A stretch of DNA of 64,000 nt from Thiomonas delicata (GTDB lineage Bacteria > Pseudomonadota > Gammaproteobacteria > Burkholderiales > Burkholderiaceae_C), in the NCBI RefSeq assembly GCF_900088825.1, contig NZ_LT592171.1:336009-400008 (forward strand). The letters are read 5' to 3'. Of this stretch, positions 62,746-64,000 are shown piece by piece; positions within the stretch are counted from its first letter, which is position 1, and each line of letters begins with the position of its first letter. A model generated the notes under the pieces. The model was given only the letters and a program-made list of their open reading frames with translations. It made no database searches and was not told the origin of the DNA. The translations under genes and the position numbers were made by a program.

Positions 62746-64000
62746 ATGGACATCTCACGTCGCGGTCTGCTGGCACTGGGTGCCGTTGCCGGCCTGGGGG
62801 CAGGCACGCTCGGATTTTCCAAACGCCTGATCGATCTGGTGCCGCTGACCCATCGTGGCCGCAAGGCGCTGCACCCGATCTACGGAAACTCCAACACGCC
62901 CGAATGGCTGCATGACGCGGCCAGCGGCAAGCTCGTGCCCAACTCGCAATGGACCCTGCACCACACGGTCGATCTGCAATGCCACAGCGAATGCGGACTG
63001 CGGGTGAAAATCGACCGCAAGACCGGGCGCATCCAACGCATCATCGGCAATCCCTACCACCCCAACACCCTGAGCGAATACACCGCGGTCAATACGCCGC
63101 TGATCGATACCGCGCGCCTGCCCGGCACCGTGTGCGCGCGCGGCAACACCGGCATCCAGTCCACCTACGACCCCTATCGCGTCCTGGTTCCGCTCAAACG
63201 GGTTGGCCCTCGCGGCAGCGGGCAATGGAAGCCGATCCGTTGGGACACGCTGATCACTGAAGTCACCGAAGGGGGCAAGATTTTTGCCGATACCCATGAC
63301 CAGGCGAGCCAAGACCTGGACGTCCTCGGTTTTCGCGGCCTGTACGCCAAGCGCAACGAACCGATGGACCCCAACGCTCCGGAATTCGGCCAGCGCACCA
63401 ACGGCTTTGTGCTGCAAGGCGGCCGCCTGGTGGGCACGCGCATGACGTTCGCCCAGCGATTCGGCAGCACCTTCGGCAGCGTGAACGTGTTCGACCACGT
63501 CAACGAGTGCGAACTCAGCCACCATATCGCCCATCAGCATGTGTTTTCGGGCATCAACATGACCCAGCCCGACGTGCGCGAGGCCAAGTTCATCATCTAC
63601 TGGGGCACGCAGCCCGGCGACGCCAACTTCCCGATGCAGACTCAGGGCAAATACGTGGCCGAAGCCCGATCCAAGCCGGATGGCCTGAAGTATGTGGTGG
63701 TTGACCCCAAGCTGAGTCGCGGCGGCGTGGTCGGCGATCGTGCGAGTTGGCTGCCGATCAAACCCGGCACGGATGGCGCTCTCGCGCTCGCCATGATTCG
63801 CTGGATCATGGACAACCAGCGCTATAACGCGCCCTACCTGTCTTATCCCACCCTGGCTGCGGCACAGGCGGCGGGCGACCTGTCGCACACTGACGCGACG
63901 CATCTGGTGATCGTCGATTCCGGGCATCCCCAGGCACGGCATTTCCTGACGGCCGACGTGGCGGGGTTGGGGGCTTCCCAGGCCAAGGGGGATGACGATC
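62746..64000 (+). CDS. Molybdopterin oxidoreductase, TtrA-like catalytic subunit (cut by window edge)
   Basis: The first 418 residues of a large exported molybdoenzyme. A Tat signal (MDISRRGLLALGAVAGLGAG) is followed by a Cys motif region DLQCHSECGLRVKID, then QRIIGNPYHPNT, and a PGTVCARGNTGIQSTYDPYR segment carrying a further Cys. These match the DMSO-reductase superfamily near TtrA/SreA/PsrA. The third gene of a B-C-A operon, it is most consistent with tetrathionate reductase, but a thiosulfate- or sulfur-reducing or -oxidising enzyme is possible. The gene runs off the window, so the molybdenum ligand cannot be seen. Confidence 0.85.
   Translation, partial: MDISRRGLLALGAVAGLGAGTLGFSKRLIDLVPLTHRGRKALHPIYGNSNTPEWLHDAASGKLVPNSQWTLHHTVDLQCHSECGLRVKIDRKTGRIQRIIGNPYHPNTLSEYTAVNTPLIDTARLPGTVCARGNTGIQSTYDPYRVLVPLKRVGPRGSGQWKPIRWDTLITEVTEGGKIFADTHDQASQDLDVLGFRGLYAKRNEPMDPNAPEFGQRTNGFVLQGGRLVGTRMTFAQRFGSTFGSVNVFDHVNECELSHHIAHQHVFSGINMTQPDVREAKFIIYWGTQPGDANFPMQTQGKYVAEARSKPDGLKYVVVDPKLSRGGVVGDRASWLPIKPGTDGALALAMIRWIMDNQRYNAPYLSYPTLAAAQAAGDLSHTDATHLVIVDSGHPQARHFLTADVAGLGASQAKGDDD

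Overview
The window comes from a GC-rich proteobacterium, most likely a betaproteobacterium of the order Burkholderiales. A Thiomonas-like sulfur-oxidising chemolithotroph would fit. This is inferred from gene content: the order rnb-tonB-aroE, surE-pcm-nlpD-rpoS and hupB-tRNA-Val-ppiD, an EarP/Arg32-type EF-P pair, a high-potential iron-sulfur protein, a PHA phasin, remains of a CbbR-like regulator and a tetrathionate-reductase-like operon. No marker gene fixes the species.

Layout. 1-5.3 kb (minus strand) holds housekeeping genes: aroE (cut by the window edge), a TonB-like protein, an RNase II-family exonuclease, a FabG-like reductase, a YqiA-like esterase and a CBS protein. 5.5-12.7 kb holds a hydrolase, an MFS exporter, a FUSC membrane protein, a ketopantoate-reductase-like enzyme, an atypical SDR and a leaderless trypsin-like protease. 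12.9-13.6 kb is the phasin gene, with a clear promoter flanked by two TGCA palindromes. 13.9-20.7 kb is a tightly packed plus-strand run (nitroreductase, DUF1992, pncB, lutC-like, nhaD, 2-hydroxyacid dehydrogenase, rmuC), with several ATGA stop/start overlaps. It is followed by a B12-dependent ribonucleotide reductase.

23.3-27.9 kb is the most unusual cluster: an exported HiPIP, an exported truncated haemoglobin and a DUF3034 protein, divergent from a globin-GAF-EAL c-di-GMP phosphodiesterase. The intergenic region between the two halves is AT-rich and palindromic. 28-34.2 kb is an insertion-sequence scar. Two unrelated IS21-family elements and an IS66 remnant sit in and next to a CbbR-like LysR gene. 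That gene has lost its DNA-binding domain, and its effector domain is split by an insertion with an 8-bp target duplication.

34.2-44.3 kb is a complete malonate decarboxylase operon (mdcABCDEGH) followed by an MFS transporter. It is divergent from a GntR regulator and a gamma-glutamyltransferase-like gene. A bidirectional terminator separates it from efp/earP. 46-52 kb carries DNA repair and lipid genes (type-5 UDG, uvrC, pgsA), a DMT transporter, a tartrate/malate dehydrogenase and HU. 52-60.5 kb carries tRNA-Val, ppiD, tRNA-His with a decayed serine recombinase abutting it, surE-pcm-nlpD-rpoS, an exonuclease and rlmD. The window ends in a ttrBCA-like respiratory operon preceded by an FNR-type palindrome. 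Its catalytic subunit runs off the edge.
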